64,000 nt of DNA from Streptomyces sp. B21-083 (GTDB taxonomy: Bacteria > Actinomycetota > Actinomycetes > Streptomycetales > Streptomycetaceae). The DNA is taken from positions 744,001 through 808,000 of the forward strand of contig NZ_JARUND010000001.1 in the NCBI RefSeq assembly GCF_036898825.1. The letters run 5' to 3'. The position numbers were made by a program, and so were the translations under genes. Below, piece after piece: positions 15,485-23,913 of the stretch. A model generated the notes under the pieces. The model did no database searches. It was given only the letters and a program-made list of their open reading frames with translations, and was not told the DNA's origin. How positions within the stretch are numbered: the first letter of the stretch is position 1; every line of letters begins with the position of its first letter.

Positions 15485-17662
15485 GTGGCTCGTCGAGGGA
15501 CCTCCGCACGCCGACGACCGGGGTCGGACGCCCGTTCGGCCTCGTTCGGGAAGCCGCTGCTGTCGCTGGCGCTCGCCGGGATGATGGAGGAGGTCCGGGC
15601 CCTCTCGGGCGCGGTGTATCTGCTGGAGCCCGGGGGGTCGGTGCTGGAGATGGCCGTCATGGCGGGGCTGCCCCGGGCGTTCGCGGCGCCCTGGGAACGG
15701 GTCGGGCTCGGCGCGCCGGTTCCCGTCGCCGAGGCGGCGCGCGAGCGGCGGTTCGTGTGGGTGGGCGGCGAGGAGGAGATGGCCCGGCGGTATCCACGGG
15801 TCGCCGTCGTGCTGCCCTACCCCTTCGCGCTGGCCGCCGTACCGGTGGCGACCGCCTCGACGGTGTACGGGGCGATCTTCGTGACCTGGCCCGGTTCGCA
15901 TCCGCCCGAGCTGTTCCAGCGGGAGCGGCAGCAGCTCGGCGCGGCCTGCGACCGGCTGGCGCTGCGTCTGGAGCGGGCCGCCGCCGAACGCCGTCCGCTG
16001 CGGCCCGAGGCGGATCTGCTGGCCATCTCGCCCGGGACGCCGACCGCCGACACCCTCGGCACGGTCGAGGCGGCGCGGATGGTGTCACGGCTGCCGTACG
16101 GACTGTGCTCCCTCGATCTGCACGGGCGGGTCTGCTTCGTCAACGCGGCGGCCCCGGAGCTGCTGGGGGTCCCGGCGGGAGCGCTGCTGGGATCCCAACT
16201 GTGGGTGTCGGTGCCCTGGCTCGATGATCCGGTGTACGAGGACCGCTACCGCGCCGCGCTGCTCAGCCTGCACGTCACCTCGTTCGTGGCGCTGCGACCG
16301 CCGGGCGACTGGCTGTCGTTCCGGCTGTATCCGAGCGCGACCGGGCTGAGTGTGAGGATCACCCGGGCGCGGGCGGTGGCCGAACTGGACCGGGCGGGGC
16401 GCAGGCCGGGCGGACCGTCCAGTCTGGTCACGATCTCGCAGGTGCTGTCCCTGGCGGGGGCCCTCACGGAGGCGGCGGGTGTCGAGGACGTCATCCAGCT
16501 GGTCGCGGACGAGATCATGCCGGCGGTGGGCTGCCAGACCCTGGTGATGCTGGGCTCAGGGGGCGGGCGTATGCGCGTGCTGGGGCATCGCGGGTACGCC
16601 GACGCGCGGCTGGTGGAGCGGTTCGACGGGCTGCCGCTGACCGAGCGGACCCCGGGGATGCAGGTTCTCAACACGGGTGTGCCCGCCTTCTTCGAGTCGA
16701 GGGGCGAGTTGGAGCGGGCGTATCCGTCGGTGCGGGAGTTGCCCGGTGGGACGGCGGCCTGGGCGTTTCTCCCGCTCATCGCGTCCGGACGTCCGGTGGG
16801 CACCTGTGTGCTGGGCTACGCGGAACGGCACACGTTCCCCGCCGACGAGCGCGCCGTCCTGACCAGTCTCGGCGGCCTGATCGCCCAGGCTCTGGAGCGG
16901 GCCCTGCTGTACGACGCCAAGCACCGGGTCGCGCACGGCCTCCAGGCCGCCCTCCTGCCGAGTTCCCTGCCGTCGCTGCCCGGCTTCGAGGCCGCCGCGC
17001 GCTATCTGCCCGCCACCCAAGGCATGGACATCGGCGGTGACTTCTACGACCTGGTGTGCTCACACGGGCGGGCGTCGGCGGTGATCGGGGACGTCCAGGG
17101 GCACAACGTGACGGCGGCCGGCCTGATGGGGCAGATCCGTACGGCCGTACGGGCGTACACGACTGTCGGTCAAACGCCGCAGGAGGTGATGAGCAGCACC
17201 AACCGGCTGCTGATCGACCTCGGCACCGAGCTGTTCGCGAGCTGTCTGTATCTGCGGCTCGATCCGGGGACGGGCCGGGCCGTGATGGCTCGTGCGGGGC
17301 ATCCGCAGCCGTTGCTGCGGTACCCGGACGGGCAGGTGCGGGTGCTCGACCTGGCCGGGGGTCCCCTGCTGGGGATCGACGCCTCGGCCGAGTACCCGGC
17401 GACCGAGGTCGAGCTGTCGCCGGGCTGCGTCCTCGCCCTGTACACCGACGGGCTGATCGAGTCGCCGGGCGTCGACATCGACGAGACGCTGGCCGCCCTC
17501 GCCCGGCGGCTCGCGGCGACCGGTGACGGGCCACTGGACGAACTGGCCGACGGGCTGGTCGAGTTCGGCGCGGGGGTGACGGACCGGGTGGACGACATCG
17601 CGCTGCTTCTGCTGCGGGCGCGGACGGAGCGGACGGAGCGGACGGAGCGGACGGAGACTTGA
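15485..17662 (+). CDS. GAF-PAS-GAF-SpoIIE phosphatase
   Basis: 725-residue cytoplasmic phosphatase. GTG at 15485 was chosen because AGGAGG lies eight bases before it; the GTG at 15476 would directly abut that site. An N-terminal GAF-like region (20-150), a PAS-like region (about 195-300), a second GAF (about 315-470) and a SpoIIE/PP2C domain (485-715) with IGGDFYDL, VIGDVQGHNVTA, YTDGLIES and DRVDDIALLLL. Unlike the copy at 5563-8040 it lacks the C-terminal HATPase. It ends in RTERTERTERTET, coded by a 9-bp tandem repeat. Divergent from amfR; partners are unknown. Confidence 0.9.
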   Translation: MARRGTSARRRPGSDARSASFGKPLLSLALAGMMEEVRALSGAVYLLEPGGSVLEMAVMAGLPRAFAAPWERVGLGAPVPVAEAARERRFVWVGGEEEMARRYPRVAVVLPYPFALAAVPVATASTVYGAIFVTWPGSHPPELFQRERQQLGAACDRLALRLERAAAERRPLRPEADLLAISPGTPTADTLGTVEAARMVSRLPYGLCSLDLHGRVCFVNAAAPELLGVPAGALLGSQLWVSVPWLDDPVYEDRYRAALLSLHVTSFVALRPPGDWLSFRLYPSATGLSVRITRARAVAELDRAGRRPGGPSSLVTISQVLSLAGALTEAAGVEDVIQLVADEIMPAVGCQTLVMLGSGGGRMRVLGHRGYADARLVERFDGLPLTERTPGMQVLNTGVPAFFESRGELERAYPSVRELPGGTAAWAFLPLIASGRPVGTCVLGYAERHTFPADERAVLTSLGGLIAQALERALLYDAKHRVAHGLQAALLPSSLPSLPGFEAAARYLPATQGMDIGGDFYDLVCSHGRASAVIGDVQGHNVTAAGLMGQIRTAVRAYTTVGQTPQEVMSSTNRLLIDLGTELFASCLYLRLDPGTGRAVMARAGHPQPLLRYPDGQVRVLDLAGGPLLGIDASAEYPATEVELSPGCVLALYTDGLIESPGVDIDETLAALARRLAATGDGPLDELADGLVEFGAGVTDRVDDIALLLLRARTERTERTERTET
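17621..17656 (+). repeat. Four perfect copies of a 9-bp repeat at a gene end
   Basis: CGGACGGAG is repeated four times without change at the 3' end of the phosphatase gene, giving an Arg-Thr-Glu tripeptide repeat in the protein tail. Confidence 0.9.
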
Positions 17663-17868
17663 CGAACGCCGGGCGGGAGGGCGCCCGTGGGAGTGGGCCG
17701 GGGTCCTGGCCCTGCGGAGGAGCCGGCCGAGGACTTCTGCGGCCCGCTCCGCCGTAGGGATCCGTGCGCGGCACCGAGGGCCACGGCACGCGGGGCCGGC
17801 GGCGCAAGTGCGCTGATCGGCCCCGCGGCGCTTCGAACCGCGCCGCGGACGGCCCCGCGCACGCAGAA

Positions 17869-17900
17869 CGGTCCGGCCCTCCCGCCGGAGGGCCGGACCG
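17869..17900. terminator. Bidirectional terminator hairpin
   Basis: 14-bp perfect stem (17869-17882 with 17887-17900) and a four-base loop, between the convergent phosphatase and protease genes. The rest of 17663-17934 holds no gene. Confidence 0.85.
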
Positions 17901-17934
17901 CGTCACTGTCGGCCGGGACTACTGGTGTGGCCGG

Positions 17935-19437
17935 TCAGTGGTTCTGGTTGTTCCCCAGGCCTGTGCCGTCGTCGGCACCGTTGCCGTTGTCCGCGCCGTT
18001 GCCGGTCTGGTCGTTGACGCCGCCGAGCTCGTCGCCGCCGACCTCTTCACCAAGTCCGGCGTCCTGACCCGCACCGACATCCTGACCGGCGGCACCGGCG
18101 TCCTGGCCCGCACCGGCGTCCTGGCCCGCACCAGCATCCTGACCGGCACCGACGCCCTGGCCCGCACCAGCATCCTGACCCGCACCGGCGTCCTGACCAG
18201 CACCAACGCCCTGGCCCGCACCAGCATCCTGACCCGCACCGGCGTCCTGACCAGCACCGGCGTCCTGACCAGCACCAGCAGCGTCACCAGCACCAGCACC
18301 AGCACCGGCGCCCGCGCCCGCGTCGCCCGCGCCGATGGTCGCGCCGACGGCCGCCAGGGCCGTGGTGACCGGCTGGAAGAAGGTTTCGCCGCCGACCGTG
18401 CAGTCGCCGCTACCGCCGGAGGTCAGGCCGATCGCGCTGCCGTCCTGGGTGAACAGCGAGCCGCCGCTGTCGCCGGCCTCCGCGCAGACGTTCGTCTGGA
18501 TGAGGCCGGTGACCGTGCCCTCGGCGTAGTTCACGGTGGCGTCGAGGCCGGTGACCTGGCCGTCGTTGAGGCCCGTCGTGGAGCCCATGCGGAAGACCTG
18601 CTGGCCGACCGCCGCCTCGGCTGCCTGCGTGATGTCGACGGTCTGGCCGTTGCCGACGTCGACAGTGCTGGCCGCGACGGTCGCCGGGTCGTTGTACTTC
18701 ACGAGTGCGAAGTCTCCGTCGCCCGGGAAGGTGGCCGCCTCGACCGTGGCGATGGGATCGCCGTTCTCCGCGTCCGACCAGTCGGCCGCGGCGACGCCAC
18801 AGTGACCGGCGGTCAGGAAGCCGGGCGTACCGTCCCCGGTCACCACGTTGAAGCCGAGGGAGCAGCGGGCGCCACCGCCGAAGATGGCGTCGCCGCCCTC
18901 GACCAGCGGCTTGAAGGTGCCCGCGGTCTTCTTGATGGCCGCCATGCCCGAGCCGAGGCTCTTGACGGTCGACTCGATCGTGTTCCAGCCGGCGCCCGTG
19001 ACCGTGCTGTCGGCGGTGACCTGGATCTTGTTGGTCCGGGGGTCCAGGGCCCAGGCCGTGCCCGGGATCGTCGCCTTGGCCTTGAGCGTCTGCGCGCCGG
19101 CCTTCAGCTCGCCGATGGTGTTCTCGACCTCGCGGACGGCGGCGCCGGCCTTCTTGGCCTGGATGATGACGTTGTTGTCACCCTCGACGACGTTGACGAC
19201 CAGCTGCTGTTTGTCGGTGTCGTAGTAGGAGCCCGCGAAGGCATCTCCGAGCATCTGCTGCAGCTGCGAGGCCAGATCCGAGGCGTCCGTCGCCTTCAGG
19301 GTCTTCGGAGCCGCGCCGGCCGCGTTGTCGGTCTGGGACGCCATGGCGTTGGGGAGCAACAGGGCCGCGGCCCCGATCGCCGCGACACTGCCCACCGCTA
19401 TCGCGGCCTTACGCTTCGGAACTCGCTTGTGACTCAA
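17935..19437 (-). CDS. Secreted streptogrisin-like serine protease with repetitive tail
   Basis: Family S1E (alpha-lytic/streptogrisin type) preproprotease, 500 residues. Signal peptide 1-33, alpha-lytic-type pro-region about 45-180, mature protease starting near residue 182 with triad His212 (TAGHCG), Asp242 (GDFALVKY) and Ser324 (GDSGGS) and Cys pairs 192/213 and 318/346. After the protease domain (about residue 368) comes an unusual tail of GAGQDA-type hexapeptides (387-460), then an Asp/Asn/Gly-rich end, where streptogrisin C would have a chitin-binding domain. The start is a TTG at 19437 preceded by GGAGG. Single-gene unit, divergent from the thioesterase. Confidence 0.92.
   Translation of the reverse strand: MSHKRVPKRKAAIAVGSVAAIGAAALLLPNAMASQTDNAAGAAPKTLKATDASDLASQLQQMLGDAFAGSYYDTDKQQLVVNVVEGDNNVIIQAKKAGAAVREVENTIGELKAGAQTLKAKATIPGTAWALDPRTNKIQVTADSTVTGAGWNTIESTVKSLGSGMAAIKKTAGTFKPLVEGGDAIFGGGARCSLGFNVVTGDGTPGFLTAGHCGVAAADWSDAENGDPIATVEAATFPGDGDFALVKYNDPATVAASTVDVGNGQTVDITQAAEAAVGQQVFRMGSTTGLNDGQVTGLDATVNYAEGTVTGLIQTNVCAEAGDSGGSLFTQDGSAIGLTSGGSGDCTVGGETFFQPVTTALAAVGATIGAGDAGAGAGAGAGAGDAAGAGQDAGAGQDAGAGQDAGAGQGVGAGQDAGAGQDAGAGQGVGAGQDAGAGQDAGAGQDAGAAGQDVGAGQDAGLGEEVGGDELGGVNDQTGNGADNGNGADDGTGLGNNQNH
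18058..18279 (-). repeat. Coding repeat for GAGQDA units in the protease tail
   Basis: About a dozen in-frame copies of an 18-bp unit, with GAGQGV variants at intervals forming a higher-order pattern. Repeats of this kind can expand or contract by slippage, so tail length probably varies between strains. Confidence 0.85.
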
Positions 19438-19626
19438 CTTCTTGACCTCCTGCGGGGCGGGGTCTTAGCCGCCGATCGTTCATCGGCGACCAACTGGGGC
19501 GCCTGGATGGCTGTAGGTACGGACAGGCCCCGTGGGGCGTTCAGATTATTTGCCAACTCCCTTTGCGAAACAGCGAATCGGCCATTGCCAGGGCCTGACC
19601 GAGGGCCGCCGGGAACAATCACCCAT

Positions 19627-20040
19627 ATGACGATGACGCCCGACGAAGCAGACAACATCCTTTCCACCGGCTTCGCCCCTTGGGTGCTCGATCTCGGCCC
19701 GGCGGTCGAGGAACCGGACGAGCGTCGCGCGCTGCTGCGACTGCCCTGGTCAACCCGGTTGGCGCGGAAGGGCGGCGCACTGTCGGGGCAGGCTCTGATG
19801 GCCGCCGCGGACACCTCGACCGTGATCGCGGTGTCGGCTGCGCGCGACGCCTTCGTCCCCATGACGACGGTCCAGAAGTCCACGACTTTTCAGCGCGCGG
19901 CGACCGGATCCCATGTCCCGCTCGCGGCGGTCCTCACGAAGATCGGCCGCCGGACGACCTTCGCCGACATCGCGCTGACCGACGCCGGATCCGGTGAACT
20001 CTCGGCCCGCGCGAGCACGGTGTACGCCCTCCTGGGCTGA
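19627..20040 (+). CDS. PaaI/DUF4442-type hotdog thioesterase
   Basis: 137 residues, the length of a single hotdog domain. Recognisable features are the GGALSGQALMAAADTSTV helix region and the closing strands LTKIGRRTTFADIAL and SARASTVYALLG. Likely hydrolyses small acyl-CoA thioesters. Start taken at ATG 19627; ATG 19633 is also possible, and neither has a strong ribosome site. Monocistronic, divergent from the protease over 189 bases. The substrate is not predictable. Confidence 0.75.
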   Translation: MTMTPDEADNILSTGFAPWVLDLGPAVEEPDERRALLRLPWSTRLARKGGALSGQALMAAADTSTVIAVSAARDAFVPMTTVQKSTTFQRAATGSHVPLAAVLTKIGRRTTFADIALTDAGSGELSARASTVYALLG

Positions 20041-20544
20041 CCCGGCACACCGAAAAGGCCACAGGAAGACACTTTCCGTAGCCGCCGTGTGTCTTTGTGT
20101 CGGCCGAACCGCTCCGAATCCCGGCTCCAGCGAATCTGCACAGCGAATACGCAGTCAGGTCACCGCACACGACGGTTCCGCACATCCGCTCGTTACACGC
20201 CACGCCTTTGGTGGCGGACTGTCCGATTCCGCCCCGCCCCCCTGAGTCAGATGTGCACCCGGCCGCAAGGGGCGGCCTGCACCGAAGTCGTGCGGCATGT
20301 GGAGAAGTGGCCGCCAAGGCGTGCGCACACCCTCACGGTTTGGCGCTCGCGGGGCACAAGTGCCCTGGTGGGGCCGTTGGTTGATTGGAAGCCCGCTGCA
20401 CGGGCGTGCTTTGATCCATCGCATCGCAGGGGCCGCTGAGGTTCCGGAAACGAGCCTGGGCAGTCCTGCGGTCGCGGCCGTCATCTGTCCCCAGAGGGGG
20501 CCGCTCCCCCCTTGTGAAATACCCCTATGAAGGGAAGTTCCCCC
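20041..20544. promoter_or_regulatory. 504-base region before the bacteriocin-type cassette
   Basis: No convincing gene. Near the left end AAGACAC (20066-20072) pairs with GTGTCTT (20089-20095), a weak hairpin after the thioesterase. A perfect 14-bp palindrome GGGCAC-AA-GTGCCC at 20352-20365 and GCCCG-N5-CGGGC at 20391-20405 lie upstream of the precursor gene and are candidate operator elements. The peptide's promoter should be in the right half. Confidence 0.5.
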
Positions 20545-20763
20545 ATGAACTCCACCCCCCAGGTTGAGACCGCCGAGCTGTCGGACGCCGCTCTCGACGC
20601 CGTCTCCGGCGGTCTGTCCCTGAACGCCGTCGGCACCGCCACGAACCTGGTGGACAGCGTTGCCCCCGGCGCGCTCCCGCTGGTCGGCTCCCTCACCGGC
20701 ACGGTCGAGGGCCTCACCGGCCTGAACACCGGTGCGGTCACCGGCCTGGTCGCCGGTCTCTGA
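20545..20763 (+). CDS. Double-glycine-leader peptide, putative unmodified bacteriocin precursor
   Basis: 72 residues from ATG 20545, preferred over ATG 20527 because GGGAAG is seven bases before it. The leader of 23 residues, with ELSDAALDAVSGG, is a typical double-glycine sequence cut by C39 peptidases. The predicted core of 49 residues is small, hydrophobic and Gly/Thr/Val/Leu-rich with spaced LxG and GxxxG-like units; it has no Cys and no charged residue except one Asp and one Glu. Related Streptomyces peptides are sometimes labelled type A2 lantipeptides, but with no Cys and no lanthionine enzyme nearby I read it as unmodified. Followed by a terminator-like hairpin and its own export genes. 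Confidence 0.8.
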   Translation: MNSTPQVETAELSDAALDAVSGGLSLNAVGTATNLVDSVAPGALPLVGSLTGTVEGLTGLNTGAVTGLVAGL

Positions 20764-20781
20764 TCGACGCCTCACGCCGCT

Positions 20782-20814
20782 GAGTCCCGGAACCGTTTCC
20801 CGGTTCCGGGACTC
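20782..20814 (+). terminator. Hairpin after the precursor peptide gene
   Basis: 13-bp perfect stem (20782-20794 with 20802-20814) and seven-base loop, 18 bases after the peptide stop and before the HlyD gene. It probably terminates part of the transcripts, favouring precursor over exporter expression. Confidence 0.85.
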
Positions 20815-20886
20815 TCGGGTTCCACAAACCCGTCGGCCCGGCCCACGCAAGTCTTCTTACGCAGGTTACGCAGGTGAGGAAAGCCC

Positions 20887-21693
20887 GTGCAGTTCCGCCA
20901 GCAGGCCCTCGCCAAGCTCCAGTCGGCCGAAGAGCTGGATCTTCCGGTGCGTTTCGCACGGCCTCAGGGCTGGCTGGTCCTCTCCGTCACGGTCGTCGTC
21001 ATGGCCGCCGCGTCCGTGTGGGCGGTCACGGGGTCCGTCACCTCCACCGTCAGCGCGCCCGCCATCCTCACGCATGGGGAGGGCAGTTACGTCCTGCAGA
21101 GCCCCGTGTCCGGTCAGATCACCGCGGTCCTCGCCAAGGAGGGCACCCGGCTGCCCGCCAACTCCCCTGTGCTGAAGGTCCGTACGGCCGCCGGTGAGTC
21201 GGTCGTCCGCTCGGTCGCCGCGGGCCGGCTCACCGCGCTCGCCGCCACGATCGGCCAGATCATCGGTACGGGTACGAACGTCGCTGCCATCGAGAAGGTC
21301 GCCCGCACGAGCGACCCGCTGTACGCGACGGTGTACGTCCCGGCCGAGAGCGCCGCCACGATTCCCGAGAACGCCGCCGTCGACCTGAGCGTCCAGACCG
21401 CGCCCACCCAGCAGTACGGGGTGCTGCGCGGCCAGGTTAAATCGGTGGACCGGGCCCCCCAGACACAGGCGCAGATCGGCACGTTCCTCGGTGACAGCCA
21501 GCTCGGCGAGCAGTTCACGAAGAAGGGCCGGCCGGTCGCCGTCCTGGTCAAGCTGGACAAGTCGTCGGCCACGAAGAGCGGTTACCGGTGGTCCTCTGCC
21601 GAGGGGCCGCCCTTCCAGCTCACCTCCATGACCCTGGCCTCGGGCTCGATCCGGCTGGCGGACCAGCGTCCCGTCGATTGGCTGCTGCCGTGA
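20887..21693 (+). CDS. HlyD-like secretion adaptor of NHLM bacteriocin type
   Basis: 268-residue membrane-anchored adaptor: one transmembrane helix near residues 28-50, then a lipoyl/barrel-sandwich hairpin region (SYVLQSPVSGQITAVLAKEG, paired with SVAAGRLTALAATIGQIIGTG) and a beta-barrel end. This short form fits the NHLM bacteriocin secretion proteins rather than long HlyD proteins. GTG start with GAGGAAAG upstream. Its stop overlaps the GTG of the peptidase exporter. It should link the exporters to the cell envelope in a Gram-positive host. Confidence 0.85.
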   Translation: MQFRQQALAKLQSAEELDLPVRFARPQGWLVLSVTVVVMAAASVWAVTGSVTSTVSAPAILTHGEGSYVLQSPVSGQITAVLAKEGTRLPANSPVLKVRTAAGESVVRSVAAGRLTALAATIGQIIGTGTNVAAIEKVARTSDPLYATVYVPAESAATIPENAAVDLSVQTAPTQQYGVLRGQVKSVDRAPQTQAQIGTFLGDSQLGEQFTKKGRPVAVLVKLDKSSATKSGYRWSSAEGPPFQLTSMTLASGSIRLADQRPVDWLLP

Positions 21694-23912
21694 GTGCCGC
21701 ACAGAAGTCCCGGGCAGGGCGTCGCTCGGCCCCGCGCCCGCGCACGGTCCCCAAGGGCAGCGGCAAGTCCGTGCGCACCCCGACGGTTCTCCAGATGGAG
21801 GCCGTGGAGTGCGGCGCGGCCTCGCTCGCCATGGTCCTCGCGCACTACGGTCGGCACATCCCCCTCGAAGAGCTGCGTATCGCCTGCGGTGTCTCGCGGG
21901 ACGGCTCGCGCGCGAGCAACCTCCTCAAGGCGGCCCGGAGTTATGGTCTGACGGCCAAGGGCATGCAGATGGACACGGCCGCGCTCGCCGAGGTGAACGC
22001 GCCCGCGATCCTGTTCTGGGAGTTCAACCACTACGTCGTCCTCGACGGCATGGGGCGCCGCCTCGGCCGGCGCGGGGTGTACATCAACGACCCCGGCAAG
22101 GGCCGGCGGTTCGTGCCGATGGAGGACTTCGACTCCAGCTTCACCGGTGTCGTCCTCGTCATGGAACCCGGCGCCGACTTCGAGCGCGGCGGGCGCAAGC
22201 CTGGCGTCCTGGGTGCCATGCCGGCCCGGCTGCGAGGTACGTCGGGCACGATGCCCGCCGCGATCCTGGCGAGTCTGCTGCTGGTCGCGGTGGGCGCGGC
22301 GATGCCCGCGCTCAGCCGCACCTACATCGACTCGTTCCTGATCGGCGGCCAGACCTCGATGCTGGAGGTGCTGTTCGCGTCGATGGGTTCGTGCGTGGCA
22401 CTGACCCTCGTGCTGACCTGGCTGCAGCAGGCGAACCTGCTGCACGGCCGCGTCATCTCCTCGACCCTGAGCAGCGCCCGCTTCCTGCGCCATCTGCTGC
22501 GCCTGCCGGTCACCTTCTTCTCCCAGCGCAGCCCGGCCGACCTCGTCCAGCGCCTCCAGTCGAACGACGCGGTCTCCGAGACCCTGGCCCGTGACCTCGC
22601 GGCGGCCGGCGTCGACGCGATCGTGGTCGTGCTCTACGCCGTGCTCCTCTATACGTACGACCCGCAGCTGACGGCCGTCGGCATCGGCGTGGCGCTGCTC
22701 AACATCGTGGCCATGCGGGTGGTGATCCGGCTGCGCGCGACCCGTACCGCGAAACTTCGCGCGGACAACGCCCGGCTCACCAACACCGCTTACTCCGGGC
22801 TCCAGTTGATCGAGACGATGAAGGCGACCGGCGGCGAGGAGGGTTACTTCCGCAAGTGGGCCGGGCAGCACGCGACCACGCTGGAGGAGCAGCAGCGGCT
22901 CGGGGTGCCGAGCGCCTGGCTGGGGGTGGTCGCACCGACGCTCGCGACGCTGAACAGTGCGCTGATCCTCTGGATCGGCGGGATGCGGGCCGTCGAGGGT
23001 CATCTGTCCGTGGGTCTGCTGGTGGCCTTCCAGTCCCTGGTCGTTCGGTTCACCGCCCCCCTGACCCGGCTCAACGGGGTGGCGGGCCGGATCCAGGACT
23101 TCGCGGCGGACGTGGCACGGCTCAAAGACGTGGAGAACTTCCGTGCGGATCCGCTGTACGCCCGTCCCGGGGGCGGTGATTCGACGCGCCGGCTGCACGG
23201 TCATGTCGAGCTGCAGAACATCACCTTCGGCTACAGCCCGCTCGACAAACCCCTGCTGACCGGCTTCGACCTGACCGTCGGACCGGGTCAGCAGGTGGCG
23301 CTGGTGGGTGGCTCGGGTAGCGGAAAATCAACTGTCTCCAGGCTGATTTCGGGCCTGTACGCGCCCTGGGAGGGCGTCATCCGGATCGACGGGCAGCGGC
23401 TTGAGGACATTCCGCGCGGTGCGCTGGCGGCCTCGGTCTCCTTCGTCGACCAGGACGTGTTCCTCTTCGAGGGCAGCGTCCGCGACAACGTGGCGCTGTG
23501 GGACCCGTCGATCCCGGACGAGTCGGTGGTGGCGGCGCTCGAGGACGCGGCGCTGTACGACGTCATCACGCGCCGGCCGGGTGGTATCCACAGCCGGGTC
23601 GAGCAGGACGGGCGGAACTTCTCCGGCGGGCAGCGCCAACGCCTGGAGATCGCGCGGGCGTTGGTGCGCAACCCCAGCATTCTCGTCCTCGACGAGGTGA
23701 CCAGCGCGCTGGACGCGGAGACCGAGCAGACCGTGATCGACAACATGCGCAAGCGCGGCTGTGCCTGTGTGGTGATCGCGCACCGGCTCTCCACCGTGCG
23801 CGACAGTGACGAGATCGTCGTACTCCAGCACGGCACGATCGTGGAACGCGGGCGGCACGACGCCCTGGTGGCGGCCGGTGGGGCGTACGCCGAGCTGGTC
23901 AGGGAGCGTTGA
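21690..23912 (+). CDS. C39 peptidase-containing ABC exporter (NHLM bacteriocin type)
   Basis: 740 residues from the GTG at 21690, which overlaps the HlyD stop; the frame runs further upstream but that part is antisense-like shadow. C39 peptidase domain at residues 30-155 with catalytic Gln35 and Cys41 (QMEAVECGAASLAM), His114 (FNHYVVLDG) and Asp134 (INDPG); six-helix membrane domain about 175-460; ATPase from about 505 with GGSGSGKST, FSGGQRQRLEIARAL and ILVLDEVTSALD. It should cut the precursor after Gly-Gly and export the core. All catalytic residues are present. Confidence 0.93.
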   Translation: MSAAQKSRAGRRSAPRPRTVPKGSGKSVRTPTVLQMEAVECGAASLAMVLAHYGRHIPLEELRIACGVSRDGSRASNLLKAARSYGLTAKGMQMDTAALAEVNAPAILFWEFNHYVVLDGMGRRLGRRGVYINDPGKGRRFVPMEDFDSSFTGVVLVMEPGADFERGGRKPGVLGAMPARLRGTSGTMPAAILASLLLVAVGAAMPALSRTYIDSFLIGGQTSMLEVLFASMGSCVALTLVLTWLQQANLLHGRVISSTLSSARFLRHLLRLPVTFFSQRSPADLVQRLQSNDAVSETLARDLAAAGVDAIVVVLYAVLLYTYDPQLTAVGIGVALLNIVAMRVVIRLRATRTAKLRADNARLTNTAYSGLQLIETMKATGGEEGYFRKWAGQHATTLEEQQRLGVPSAWLGVVAPTLATLNSALILWIGGMRAVEGHLSVGLLVAFQSLVVRFTAPLTRLNGVAGRIQDFAADVARLKDVENFRADPLYARPGGGDSTRRLHGHVELQNITFGYSPLDKPLLTGFDLTVGPGQQVALVGGSGSGKSTVSRLISGLYAPWEGVIRIDGQRLEDIPRGALAASVSFVDQDVFLFEGSVRDNVALWDPSIPDESVVAALEDAALYDVITRRPGGIHSRVEQDGRNFSGGQRQRLEIARALVRNPSILVLDEVTSALDAETEQTVIDNMRKRGCACVVIAHRLSTVRDSDEIVVLQHGTIVERGRHDALVAAGGAYAELVRER

Positions 23913-23913
23913 G

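Noticed and set aside
18058..18279. Possible CRISPR-like array from short regular repeats
   Set aside because: The 18-bp units are contiguous, in frame and without spacers; they code the protease tail.
17764..19626. Long plus-strand frame opposite the protease gene
   Set aside because: It is the antisense of the repeat tail and protease domain; only the final 137 codons (thioesterase) are real.
20545..20763. Calling the double-glycine peptide a lanthipeptide
   Set aside because: The core has no Cys, so lanthionine rings cannot form, and no synthetase lies beside it; the nearest synthetase is in a separate cluster about 10 kb away with its own substrate.
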